Shown in pieces: positions 1 to 10,966 of a DNA stretch of 64,000 bases. The notes under the pieces were generated by a model. That model had not been told where the DNA came from, did not search any database, and worked only from the letters and a program-made list of their open reading frames with translations. This stretch comes from Denticeps clupeoides. Lineage: Eukaryota > Chordata > Actinopteri > Clupeiformes > Denticipitidae. The stretch covers positions 17,414,479 to 17,478,478 of the forward strand of contig NC_041719.1 of the NCBI RefSeq assembly GCF_900700375.1, given 5' to 3'. A program made the position numbers and the translations under genes. Numbering within the stretch: the first letter of the stretch is position 1; each line of letters begins with the position of its first letter.

Positions 1-182
1 CTGAGTCTCTGAAGGACATGGTGATGTCCACGTACCCCACATTGCTGGACTGGGTGATGGAGCAGAGGCCAGGCTCAAACACGGGCTCTGTCAACATCAT
101 TGCTGGGGACTTTGTGACCGAGAGCCAGTTCATACCGACTGTCATCGCACTGAATGAAAAACTGCTGAACCAGACCTTGTAA
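1..182 (+). CDS. plcxd1: 3' terminal exon of an upstream plcxd1-like gene (partial)
   Basis: The window opens inside the last coding exon of a PI-PLC X-domain protein. The frame starting at base 3 gives 59 residues and a TAA stop. It contains the block NIIAGDF followed by IALN, which is conserved at the C-terminus of PLCXD proteins. The complete copy downstream has the same block (QRPG...NIIAGDFVG...IALN), so this is the tail of a tandem paralogue and not part of the same gene. The two tails differ clearly after NIIAGDF, which argues for an old duplication. The 5' part lies outside the window, so paralogue assignment within PLCXD1-3 is by similarity to the neighbouring copy. Confidence 0.85.
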   Translation, partial: ESLKDMVMSTYPTLLDWVMEQRPGSNTGSVNIIAGDFVTESQFIPTVIALNEKLLNQTL

Positions 183-874
183 TGTTCAGCTTTGCTGCTA
201 GTTTTGCACAATGTGTTGCAGTTTTTTTAATTAGCATGAAGCAGAGGATGTTTGTTGATTCTTGGAATAGACGTGTATCTTATTTGCACTCTCAGTGACT
301 ATACTTTATTACATTTTAGGATTAGATAGGTTAATTAATGCACAATTTAAAAAAAAAACCATTGAACTACTGAAATGCCCAGTGAGGTCCTGGTGACCAG
401 TTCATTACTTGTTATTAGTATGTTTACTATGGCACTAAATGTATGATGGGTAAAACCCAATCAGAGGGTTTTAAAGAACCTTGTGCATGTCTCCATGGAG
501 CTGTAGCCGTGTAACAGATACAGATGAGCTGTAACTTGAGAATAGGCAAGTCATTTGGACATCCCCATGGATTTAAGCGGCACAAAAGACTGTTATATGA
601 AGCACATACACACATTATGCACATGTGGCATATGCTCTCAGTTCAGTTCATATGCAACATTGCCTGATTAAAGCGAGCCCCGGGTGCCTAAACGCTTCAG
701 GTTACAAAGCACGTAAAATGAGACCCAGGAACACACTACTACTTTACCACCACTACTGGTAGGTGTTGGATGATAATATTATGCTGCTATACACTCATGC
801 ACGATGTAACAAATAGGGAGCAGTGTAAACAGAGAATGCATGCATTTTGTTACAGAATGTTTTAAAGTGTTTCA

Positions 875-880
875 AATAAA
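875..880 (+). terminator. plcxd1: poly(A) signal AATAAA for the upstream plcxd1 copy
   Basis: A canonical AATAAA lies about 690 bases after the TAA stop of the upstream copy, in AT-rich sequence that fits its 3' UTR. The 3' UTR is otherwise featureless. Confidence 0.55.
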
Positions 881-1336
881 CTGAACAAAATTCATTTTGT
901 GCACTGTAAGTAATTACTCGGGGATGGTTTTCATGGCATGTCATGGCCGCTGACTAATTCCATCACTTTTTACAGTGAAGTCCATTTACTGAACACATGG
1001 ATGACGTGTCTTGTTACAGGCTTACGACGGTTGCTGAGATGGAGCTAGACCCCTGAATCAGCCTTATGAATAAGAGGAATCGTGTAAAATAAGATCAAAT
1101 AAGATGTAAAATCACACCACGCTTTGAAATCAGGCCTGTTGAACACAGTCATCCTGTGAACACAAGGTCAGGACATCCTTCCAAAAGCTAACTATGACTG
1201 TGTTAAAAGATCAGTGACCGTGTGCGGCTTGATCTGAACAAACATTCCCATGTAAACACACACCTCAGAAGGTTTACAGCTACCCCACATTAAAGCCAGC
1301 ATAATGTTGGTTGTAGGACAGATTTTTTTTACATTC

Positions 1337-2560
1337 GTGGGCAAAAGTTTTGAAAATGACACAAACTTTCACAAATTTTGCTGCTTCACTATTTTTAGTT
1401 TTTGTCAGTTGCTTCTGTGGTTTTATTAACAATTACATCAAGTTTTGCAAAGAGTCAATATTTGCAGAGCTGGCCCTTTTTTTCAAGAGCTCTGCAATTC
1501 GCCCTGTCATGCTGTCAATCAAGGTCTGGGCCATAATCATAATCAGTGCTTGGGGTTTGTCAGAATTTGTGGGTTTTTTGTTTGTCCCTTGCCCCTTAAG
1601 GATTGACCATGTCTTTAAATCTTATTTATTTCACTTAATTTGATCTTATTGAGCAGTGGTGGCCTAGCGGGTACGGAAACAGACCCTTAATCAGAAGATT
1701 GACGAATCCCGAGCCACCAAGGTGCCACTGAGGTGCCACTGAGCAAAGCACTGTCCCCACACACTGCTCACCGGCCGCCTGTCATGGCTGCTCACCCTGG
1801 GTGATGGTTAAAAGCAGAGGACACATTTCTTTGTGTCACTGTGTGCTGTGCTACAGTGTTTCACAATGACAACCCCTTCACTGTCAAGTTCTCAATTGGA
1901 TTAACGTCTGAGGAGTTTACTGGCCATGGACTTTCTTTGGTTTCCTTAGCCACTTAGTTATTTGGCCTTATTGCACGGTGCTCCATCATGCTGAAAAAGG
2001 CATTGTTCTTCACCAGACTGTTCTTGGATGTTCTTTATTCATGGCTGTGTTTTTAGGTAAATTTGTGATTGAGGCCACACATGAATGGTCTCAGGATGTT
2101 GGCACGAGACAGGACTTATGGTGGCGCTTACCTGTTCTTCTCCGGACAATCGGAAAGGGGCTTCATCAGAGAAAATGACTAGTTCAGCAGTCCACAGCAG
2201 TCCAATCCCTGTACTTTTTGAAGAATATCAGTCTGTCCTTGATGGTTTTCTTGAAGTGAAGTGGCTTCTTGACACCAGGCCATCCTCCAAACATCTTAGC
2301 CTCACTGTGCATGCAGATACACTCACACTCCTGAGCAAGTTCTGCACTGGTGGCACCCCGATCCTGCAGCTGAGTCATCTTTGGCGCTTGCTGGACTTTC
2401 TTGGGCACCCTGAAGTGTTCTTCACAACACTTGAACCTCCTTGAAATTTTTGATGATCTGATAAATGATTGATTTAGGTGCAATCTTAGTAGCAGCAATA
2501 TCCTTGACTGTGAAGCACACCATTTTATGCAACACAATGTTGACTGCATGTGTTTCCTTG
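1337..2560 (-). mobile_element. Decayed Tc1/mariner transposon, interrupted by a SINE
   Basis: The left edge (GTGGGCAAAAGTTTTGAAAATGAC) resembles the terminal repeat of a common fish Tc1 family. From about 1,890 to 2,550 the minus strand reads as a degraded Tc1 transposase. It shows an SAELAQE-like helix-turn-helix segment, a KKPLHFKKTIKDRL segment ending in YRDWTAVD, and further on a QDGAPC block around the second catalytic Asp. Several stops and frame changes break it. A SINE sits between the terminal-repeat side and the transposase remains. I did not find the second terminal repeat. Confidence 0.7.
1651..1890 (+). repeat. tRNA-derived SINE, family A
   Basis: A near full-length copy begins at the A-box-like GTGGCCTAGCGGG. 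It then has the duplicated GGTGCCACTGA segment, the CCCCACACACTGCTC block and a tail of the CACAATGACAA type. The B-box region is degraded. It is inserted in the Tc1 relic. Confidence 0.85.
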
Positions 2561-2906
2561 CAGGTAACCATGGTTAACAGAGGAAGAACAACGAAAAAAG
2601 TGTGAAGATGGAAGGCAAACTCACATCTCTCCCAAATCCTCATAGTTCTTTTGGGGCAAAGTATTATAAAATAAAAATGCATTCTTTGTAAACGAGTTAT
2701 TAAATAATCAACCTGCCGGTCTGTGCAGTAACATCAGATGACAGTGGGAGAATCCACACCAGCGGCCCTGTCGCGCTGATCCCAGGTCAGTTGATACGCA
2801 GGTGAGCGCCTCTGGTCGGACGCACATTCCTACTCTCGGGTTGCGGAAATCTGCTTATCACATTCCGCTGGTGGGCGAGGCGGATAAAAAAATGCCGAGT
2901 GCCGGG

Positions 2907-2950
2907 AGTAAAGGCAGAGTAAAAGCAGAGTAAAGGCGGAGTAAAGCCGG
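2907..2950 (+). repeat. Four-copy 11-bp tandem repeat upstream of plcxd1
   Basis: Four consecutive 11-mers (AGTAAAGGCAG, AGTAAAAGCAG, AGTAAAGGCGG, AGTAAAGCCGG) end 86 bp before the plcxd1 start codon, in the probable promoter or 5' UTR. Each differs from its neighbours by one or two bases. Confidence 0.9.
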
Positions 2951-3036
2951 GAAATAAAAGAACCAGGAAATAGAGCGCTGGTTCTGCGAGGGAACGCCGG
3001 GCTTGGAGAACGTCGATCAAACTCGATCAAAAGCAG

Positions 3037-5204
3037 ATGGAACGTTGTGAAAATGAAACGAATTGCGAAGACTGGATGTCCCGTATGCCCGAGGAGCTGT
3101 GGGACACGTCCATCTTCAACCTGGCCATTCCTGGTGAGGAAGAAAAAGTCGCTCCATTAACGAGTCCCGTGTTGGTTGGATTTGGCGTATTAAAGTCATT
3201 TTATGATGAATTCCAGGAAGCCACGACGCCATGAGCTACTGCCTGGACATCACCTCCCCCCTGGTCCGCTCCGAGTCGGACACCTTCAGGGTCCTGGACA
3301 AACTCTTCTACTGCTTCACCCGCCCAGCCATCTACAGATGGGCCACCACGCAGGCACACGCTTTTACTTCTCATTACAAAAGCTCCTTTGGTTTTTACAT
3401 GCAAGCTTCTTTGCACTTTAATAGGTCTTGTGGCTGTGGGAAGGAAGCGGACCTGCAATCGGAAGGTTGCCGGTTCGAGTCCCGAGCCGCCAAGGTGCCA
3501 CTGTGCAGAGCACCGTCCCCCCACGCTGGCTGCCCACTGCTCACCAAGGGTGATGGTTAAATACAGAGGAAACATTTCGTAATCACTTCACTTTTTTCAT
3601 TTCCGTTGTTAAACTGCAGTCGTTGATATACCCGTTTGGACTACAAAGCATTTGCCAAATGCCGTAAATGTGAATAGGACTGCGATGCTGCATGAATTTC
3701 ACTGGCATGGCTTCCTTCATGCAGGAGAAGTCTGTCGTGGAGCAGCTGAAAGCTGGAATTCGGTACTTCGATTTGAGGATTGCCCACAAACCTAACGACC
3801 CTTCTGATGACCTCTACTTCACACACGTCATTTACACATATTTAACAGTGCTGGTGGGTATTTATTTTCATACCTGCATACATTGGTTGACACTCGGATA
3901 CTATTAATGAACATGGTCGAATCGAATTGCATTTTATAGGACACTTTGCAGGAAATTGCGACATGGCTGGACTCCCACCCGAAGGAAATTGTTATTTTAG
4001 CTTGCAGACAGTTTGAGGGGCTGAGTGAAAAACTGCATGAAACATTTATACACTTACTGAAGAGGACATTTGGAAGTAAATTATGCCCTCGTATGGTAAG
4101 AAAGGCAGCATCCTGATATCAATATTCTATTTTTCCATAAGTGAATCAGTGCCAAGTGCTTCTGGATCCCTTTTTCCCCCCAGAAGGCCACACTGACCCT
4201 CAGAATACTCTGGGCCCTGAAGTACCAAGTGTTCTTGTCCTACGATGACCAGGCAGTGGAGCGCCATGAAGATCTTTGGCCGCCTATTCCTTACTGGTGG
4301 GCAAACCAGCGGTCAGCGGAGGGGCTGCTCTGCTACATAGAATGGCAGAAAACAAAGGGGCGTCCAGGTAATTACCTCATGCTAAAAAATATCCCCCCCC
4401 CCCCAAAAAAAATGCAAAAAAAGAAGTTTGTCCATCTTTTAGCTTCATTTTGGTGCATTTGGTGCAAGCAGTACATTTATTTATTCACAAATAATATTCA
4501 CTTTCCGTAACCAAGGCAGCTGGAGCCTGTCCTGGGACACTGAGATCAGATTTCCTTTCAAAGGGGCATTTTGGTCAAAAGACTTAACTGGTACCTGGTA
4601 TAACAATATTGCAATTACAGCTTAACTGTAACTATAGTGAGGCATAATAATAAAAATAATCACTGTTATTTACTCAATAGTAAAGAATAGTGCCAGGAGG
4701 GGACCGTCCCCACACACTGCTTCCTGGGTGCCTTTCATGGCTGCCCAGCTCACCAAGGGTGATGGGTTAAATGCATTACAATGACAATCAATTCACTTTT
4801 AGTGTTGTGTAATGGTAATAAATAAGGCTCATTTACCTACAGTACAGGCCAAACGTTTGGACACACCTTCTCATTCAATGTGATTTCTTTATTTTCATGA
4901 TCATATGTATATATGATCAGATTCTTTTGCAACTTTGTCCCATCCAGGCAGCTTTTTTGTGGCGGGTCTGAACCTCACTGCTGACCGTGGTTACATCACA
5001 ACACATCCACAAGAGTCTCTCCGCACCCTGAGCTTGAAAAACTGGGAACCGATCAAGTCCTGGCTTCTGGACCAGAGACCTGGAGAAAAACCTGGCTGCC
5101 TTAACATCATTGCTGGAGACTTTGTGGGTCTGATTCCGTTCTGCCATATGATCATTGCTCTCAACCATAAACATCTCATTCCTATGATTGTGAGCAAACA
5201 GTGA
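3037..5204 (+). CDS. plcxd1: PI-PLC X domain-containing protein 1 (complete tandem copy)
   Basis: Six exons join in frame to 319 residues, close to human PLCXD1: 3037-3133, 3217-3353, 3725-3853, 3940-4095, 4184-4367 and 4948-5204. The protein is a single catalytic X domain without the Y, PH or C2 parts of classical PLCs. The expected catalytic His pair is present: IPGSHDAMSY (His35) and YFTHVIY (His112). The blocks LDLRIAH-like (FDLRIAH), IVILACR, LWPPIPYWW and NIIAGDF are kept. It is predicted to be a cytosolic phosphoinositide phosphodiesterase; the substrate is inferred from the family. Intron 2 appears to use a GC donor (CAG|GCACAC). Intron 2 holds a SINE, and intron 5 holds a SINE fragment and a Tc1 terminal repeat. 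It is followed tail-to-tail by gtpbp6, as in human PAR1. Confidence 0.94.
3424..3597 (+). repeat. SINE family A in plcxd1 intron 2
   Basis: It contains GGTTGCCGGTTCGAGTCCCG (B box), the CACCGTCCCCCCACGCTGG block and the terminal AATCACTTCACTTTT. The 5' A-box half is degraded. Confidence 0.85.
4693..4802 (+). repeat. 3' fragment of SINE family A in plcxd1 intron 5
   Basis: It begins within the GGACCGTCCCCACACACTG block and runs through CATGGCTGCCCA...CAAGGGTGATGG to the CAATTCACTTTT tail. The tRNA-like head is missing. Confidence 0.75.
4842..4905 (+). mobile_element. Solo Tc1 terminal inverted repeat in plcxd1 intron 5
   Basis: ACAGTACAGGCCAAACGTTTGGACACACC followed by TTCTCATTCAATG matches the terminal repeat of a widespread fish Tc1 family as I remember it. 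No transposase or matching opposite end is seen nearby, so it is a fragment. It ends only about 40 bp before the exon 6 acceptor. Confidence 0.6.
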
Positions 5205-5484
5205 AACATAGGGACTGTACTCTGCAGTAAGAGCAAAAACTGCTGCAAACTTCAAATTTTATGAATTTTCTCTACCTCTTTAAATAACAACTTTGATTCA
5301 AAAGCTAAAAAAAATTAATGCTTTAATATATATGGGCATTGTTACAAGCTGCATCCAATATATGGTCAACACACATTATTGCACTAATTGTTATTTTTTT
5401 TAAATAATTCATTTTCTGCATAGACCTCAAAAATAACGCATGTTAACTGTATACAGTAGCAGTGTGCAGTAGAGGGTGGTGCCG

Positions 5485-8375
5485 TCATGTCTCCGGGAAC
5501 AGCTTCCTGTAGCGGCCATACGCAGCCGCGCTAATGATGACCGTGACCTTGGCAGAGCGGTCATCTACAACTTCCACCTCCTGCACCGTGGCTTCTTTGT
5601 ACAGCCAACTGTAGAAAAGGTACGACAGCATTCAGAAAGGCACTGCGGCCAAAGTCGTGTGCACAGATCTACTCGCCTCAACTGAGGGCCACCGAGATCC
5701 ACTTTCAGAGCCAAGACTTGCTTCCCTGTGGATTTCACCACGGCCTCCTCAACCTTCTGCTTCAAATGTTGCAAACCGTGACCTTTCAATGCTGAAATAA
5801 GCAATGCGTCGGCCTCCGTGGGCTCATATCTGAAAACAATATCTGGTTTAGTTTGTTCTTTCATTCTTTCACGTGGAAAAAGTCAATCTGCACCCAAAAC
5901 CATGAAAACATGTCATACCCATCAATCAGGTCAATCTTGTTGTGGACCTCTACAATAGACTGTAAAAGTTTCTCTGGGATCTGGAGGTTCTTCAGGACTT
6001 TTAATACATTCGCCTTCTGATTCACGGTTTCTGGGTGGCTTACGTCCCTAACATGAATGATCAGGTCCTGTGGGGGAAAAAAAACACACTTCTGAGAAGT
6101 TAAATAAAGTATTTAAGAAAAAGTAAAAAGGTGTAATCGTGTGGTCCATATCAGCTATTTGAAAATGTCAGTGACGCAAAGCTGGGCTCACTTATTCAAT
6201 GCAAAGTAACAATATATGAAATAAACTATCCTACAAACCACCGGTGGTACGAACAGAGTGCACTACATCCTCCAGGGTGGCAGAATACGAGTCGATGAGT
6301 CTGTGGGGTAGCTGGGACAGGAAACCGATTGTGTCCACATAAAGCACAGTCATACGACTCAGTAGCTGCCCGGCATGGACCGTCACATCTAGGGTCGCGA
6401 AGAGCTGGTCTTTGGGCTCCAGTGCAGCATCACCGGTCAAAGCTTTTATGAGAGTGGTCTTTCCTGGTCGGGAAAAAAAAACACAAAAGGGACACTGGAC
6501 CTCCACTTTCCACCAACCTCTGTACACGCTCCAACCGTTACATATTCAGCGAGATCCGGCTGTCCACAGCGGTTCTGACTACGACAGCTGGAGCAGTGTT
6601 TAAAAGAGGTGTGAACGTCTGTACCCAGCCCTACCACAGTTGGTGTAGCCCATGACCGAGATGACAGGGAAGTCCCTCTGTTGCCGTTGGGAGCGGAGCA
6701 TGTGACGTTTCCTCCTCAGACGCTCTAGTGCTGCGCGGATCTTCAGCTCTCTCTCTTTCAGCAGCCTCTGCTGCACCTCCATCTGAGTCTCACCTGGTCA
6801 CACAGGACAAGTCAGGTTAGCCAGCGGTACAACCCGACTGGCATCAGAGAAAGCGCTTTTCCTCAGACGTACCTGAACCCATGATGTACCTGGAACCTCC
6901 ACCTTGCTGATCAAGATCTGCAACTTCATTCTTTAATCGGGACCTTAACAGAGTGGCCACAAATCACAGAATCAAGAATTAAGTTCCCTGGATGCATGTG
7001 CGGTTTAACATTCTAGCTTACGCTCCTACGTTTGGACGGGGAAAATTCACCTCAGTAATGGGATTTCTGCCAAGGAGATCTGAAGCTTGGCCTCTTTGGT
7101 GCATGCATTGCAGCGAAATATGTGGAGTACCACCGAATATCTGTCAAAGACCTTCACACCCCAGGCCTCTTGCAGTTCTTTCTTAGACACAAGTTGAGAC
7201 AAACATTAAAAAAAGAGACGCGGTATGATGTCACTGCAACAGACGGCAAAGAAACCAGCTCACCTCAGACAAAGGAGACAGACGCTCTACGTTTACGAAC
7301 ACCGCTGTAACGCCAGGGGTTGCCCGCACCTTTTCTGAAAGAGATGATGGGACAGGCACTTAGACTTGCGCATCATGCCATGCCATCTGCTATCCTACCA
7401 AGCCCGATGTCCCAAAGGGACAAAACCTGTAATGAATGGTTACAAGTGGATTATTTGTAATATACATGGAGGAATAAACTAGCAATGTGGCCGTACACAT
7501 GCAGAGGCACGTACCCTAGTTGACTGGGTGACTCCATAGATGAAGTGAAATGACAATCTGGGTGATTGTCATTGTGAGACACTGCAGCACAGCATGCAGT
7601 GACATAACGAAATGTGTGCTCTGCTTTTAAGCATCGCCCTTAGTCAGCAGTGGACAGCCATGACAGGAAGCAGTGTGTGGGGACTGTGGTGGTTCAGATT
7701 ACGGGTTCAATTCCTTACCTGCCAAGCCACCACTGCTGATGAGTGAGTCGGGTTTTCGTGAGTGATGATGGGGTGTGTGTATCAGATGCAAGTGGATGCA
7801 TGAGAGTCCCCCAAACCTGTGAGCGTCTGAAAATTCCCTTTCCCGAATATCCGCTTCTTCTGTGGTGTCTTAGTGGACATGATGATCTTGTCGACAACAG
7901 TCCAGTTCTTCAGGGTAAGGACGAGACCAACAGCCTCAGCCATTTGGAGCTCCGCTACAAACAACAAATGCACATTAGAATAAAATGATTTTTAGAGATT
8001 AAAAACGTGTGTCTGCGGATGTAGTTCACCTGTGGTCAGGTACTGCTTCCTGCTCCCCCACTTCACATCCGGGTGAACTATCAACACTCGGTGGTCTCCT
8101 TCAATGCCCGCCGGAATCTGCTGCTGGAAAAGCTCATCAACCTCGCCATCCGCGATCAAATCCTCCGCCTCATCTTCATCTGCAAACGTCACCGGGGTGC
8201 CTTCTCCGTTCCTGAACGAGCGCGATGACGTCGAAACGCCCTTCGAGCCATGCTGAGCGTTAATGTTATAACATAATGCTTTTCCGCGAACCAAACCTGG
8301 AACTAATCGACTGACGCGCGATTTCACACACCACGTGTAAAGCCTGCGCGGAAAACGAAGCCACAACACGCTCAT
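5485..8375 (-). CDS. gtpbp6: GTPBP6, HflX-type mitochondrial GTP-binding protein
   Basis: Ten exons on the minus strand give exactly 516 codons plus stop: 8375-8030, 7954-7817, 7334-7264, 7181-7051, 6943-6873, 6793-6635, 6463-6255, 6067-5919, 5829-5677 and 5608-5485. The chosen Met begins an Arg-rich, acid-poor leader (MSVLWLRFPRR) typical of a mitochondrial presequence. An upstream in-frame Met exists at 8501. The N-terminal HflX domain contains the GKGNF motif. The GTPase motifs are G1 GYTNCGKTT (about 301-309, split across an intron), G3 DTIG (349-352) and G4 NKID (418-421). The family acts in mitochondrial large-subunit maturation and ribosome recycling. Intron 9 has a GC donor (GAG|GCGAGT). 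Intron 2 holds a SINE. It is convergent with plcxd1. Confidence 0.95.
7545..7738 (-). repeat. SINE family A in gtpbp6 intron 2
   Basis: An inverted copy. The tail complement (GTGATTGTCATTGTGAGACACTGCAGCACAGCA) lies at the left and the degraded head (CCAAGCCACCACTGCTG) at the right. The internal TGTGTGGGGAC block is present. Confidence 0.8.
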
Positions 8376-9000
8376 ACTGTTCCCGTCCAGCAGTGCACTT
8401 CTTCTTCGAGGGTTCAAGGCTGCCACGTCACTGTAGCGCCCTCTACTGGACTGGGGTCTCCTGAGTCTGTATGAACCTGCCCCGTCCAAAAGTTTCCACA
8501 TAAGCAGGTAACTTGGTGTTCATCTTTCAAAGTATTTTCCTCGTCTGAAAAATGTATTGTGTACAGTTCATTGTCCATAGTTTGTTCATAGTCCATACAC
8601 GTGCCTGTTGCTTTCGATAAACAAAAACTAAATGTATGAATGATAACAGTACAGTTGAAGACACAGACAAACTGAGTTACATAAAGTGCAAACGGGACAC
8701 AGGCAGTGCGAGAGTAACATTTAACAAAAAACATGTAGACATAAATGCTACAGACAGCGCTAAACAGTGCAGAGTGTAAAGTCCCTGAGTGTTCAGGTGC
8801 CTGAGTGCCTGTGGGATGAAGCTCTGAGGTTCCAAGGTTGCATGCAGTAACAAAAGGATATTCATGTATGATCAGTTAATAAGAACATTCACTTATCACA
8901 TTTGGTGTTAAGAGTCGAGGTAGATTTAAATTGAGCGACAGAAAGAAAGCTGATGGTGTCTGACATACCTGCAAAGGAAGCTGGGATAACGGGTTTTTTT
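8376..9000. other. gtpbp6 promoter side and intergenic spacer
   Basis: This is the spacer between the gtpbp6 start and the nit2 3' end. The first 100 bp upstream of the Met should hold the gtpbp6 promoter; no TATA box is evident. Bases 8490-8620 resemble the interior of the hAT-like element at 19,832-20,678. Bases 8740-8830 (GCAGAGTG...GGGATGAAGCTCTGAGG) look like a common fish interspersed repeat. No gene is seen. Confidence 0.5.
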
Positions 9001-9002
9001 TT

Positions 9003-9248
9003 TGTGAAGTGATTGTCACATGTGATACACAGCAGCACAGCACACAGTGCACACAGTGAAATTTGTCCTCTGCATTTAACCCATCACCCTGAGTGAGCAG
9101 TGGGCAGCCATGACCAGCGCCCGGGGAGCAGTGTGTGGGGACGGTGCTTTGCTCAGTGGCACCTCAGTGGCACCTTAGCGGATCGGGATTCGAACCGGCA
9201 ACCTTCTGATTACGGGGCCGCTTCCTTAACCGCTAGGCCACCACTGCC
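9003..9248 (-). repeat. Full-length SINE family A
   Basis: A complete inverted copy. It runs from GTGAAGTGATTGTCACATGTG through GGGATTCGAACCGGCAACC (B-box complement) to CCGCTAGGCCACCACTGCC (A-box complement). It is one of the best-preserved copies here and serves as a reference for the family. Confidence 0.92.
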
Positions 9249-9251
9249 ACT

Positions 9252-9452
9252 GAGAGGTAGTAGCCTAGCGGGTAAGATGCTCTCCTATGAAACAGAAGAC
9301 CAAAATGTCCCTAGTTCAAAACCCACTTACTACCATTGTGTCACTGAGCAAGACACTTAAACCCTGAGTAGCTCCGGGGGGGACTGTCCCTGTCACTACT
9401 GATTGTAGGGCGCTCTGGATAAGGGTGTCTGATAAATGCTGTGAATGTAAAT
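9252..9452 (+). repeat. SINE family B, full length
   Basis: A second tRNA-derived family starts at GTAGTAGCCTAGCGGGTAAG, has a B-box-like TAGTTCAAAACCC, then ACTACCATTGTGTCACTGAGCAAGACACTTAA. It ends in the tail CGCTCTGGATAAGGGTGTCTG followed by TGTAAATG. It abuts the family A copy head-to-head. Confidence 0.85.
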
Positions 9453-9586
9453 GTCCATTTTGCCAATCGCAAACTGATTCCAGATGGAATGTGGACAGAT
9501 CACTGCAGCAGATGCCAAATTGGACACCTTAAAGCTTAAAATAATGTCCCATAATTAATAAGACAGCACTAACAAGTAAACCATCT

Positions 9587-9592
9587 TTTATT
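9587..9592 (-). terminator. nit2: poly(A) signal of nit2
   Basis: TTTATT on the plus strand is AATAAA on the coding strand, 83 bp after the nit2 stop. This gives a very short 3' UTR. Confidence 0.7.
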
Positions 9593-9674
9593 GCACAAAG
9601 TACAGACCGCTACAGATTTACATTTCAAACTGTTCCACAAGAGGCAAGTCCAGGTCATGATGTAGCCTTCATGT

Positions 9675-10926
9675 TCAACTGTCCATCACTGCGCTCACTG
9701 TGTACAGGTCGTTCCGTCTCTGGGTGGTGATGGGGATCTGCTGACGCACAGCAGCAAGGTACTGCAGGTCTGTAATAAAGATCACAGACTGAGACTAGTT
9801 GTCCGTACCTTGACATGAATGAAAGGTGAAATATGCTGTAACAGTTCAAAACCTTTCAAACGAAACTCACCAATATCAGCATAAACAACTTCTTCCTGTG
9901 CACCCGCCTTTGTGATAACTTCTCCCCTATAAACAAATCACCCAAAAAAAAAACAAAAAAAAAAAACATATATATATATAAAAAATAATAATAAAACGCC
10001 AAATTATACATTAAACTAACCAGGGGTTGACAACTGTGCTGTGACCCCAGGCCACATATGAAGCAGCCTCATCTCTCGCTGGGGAAGCTGTGGCCACGTA
10101 CACCTGGTTATCGACTGCCCTGGAGATGAAAGAAATGAGAATATTTCTTTATCTTTAATGATGATAACTGCAGACAAGTGATGCCTCTAAGGCTGACCTC
10201 CCCCTCTGCAGGAGCTCCCAGTGGGCCGGCCCAGTAGTCATGTTGAAAGCTCCGGGATATACCAACAGCTGGCACCCTGGAATGCACAAAAAGACGTCCA
10301 GGTGAAAACGCAAGTTTGCACACTAAATAAAATCTTCCGTCTGTATGTTCACTGACCTTTTTTAGCATAAATTTGCGCAAGCTCCGCAAATCGCATGTCA
10401 TAGCAGATCCCCACACCAACCTTACAGAACGCTGGAGAGGAACAGAAGAAACTACTCTTTTAAAGAAGTGGAGCAGTGTGTGGGGACGGTGCTTTAGTCA
10501 GTGGCACCTTAGCGGTTCAGGATTTGAACCGGCAACCTTCTGATTGCGGGGCCACATTCTTTACCGCTAGGCCACCGTAGCCCCACTCTTAGTGGACCAG
10601 ACCTGTGGGCAGATTTTAGCAAAAAATCTTTTGATCCAACACTCACGTGTGTCAAACATTGACAGGACACTGCCAGGACTGAGAGTCTCAGACTCTTGGA
10701 AGCGTATTTTTCCAGGGACATCTATGTCAAACAGGTGGATCTGCAGCAGACGTGAACAATTGACCACTGCGGCCTACTAATCATCAGACAAAATAACCAA
10801 AAATGAATGCAGAGAGGAGAGGAAAACCTTTCTGTGTTTTATCAACAGATTTCCATCTGGACCAAAAACAGAGCAGGTGTTGTACAGCTTCCCCCGGTCC
10901 TCCTCGGGGATGGAGCCTGTGTGAAT

Positions 10927-10966
<40 letters not shown>

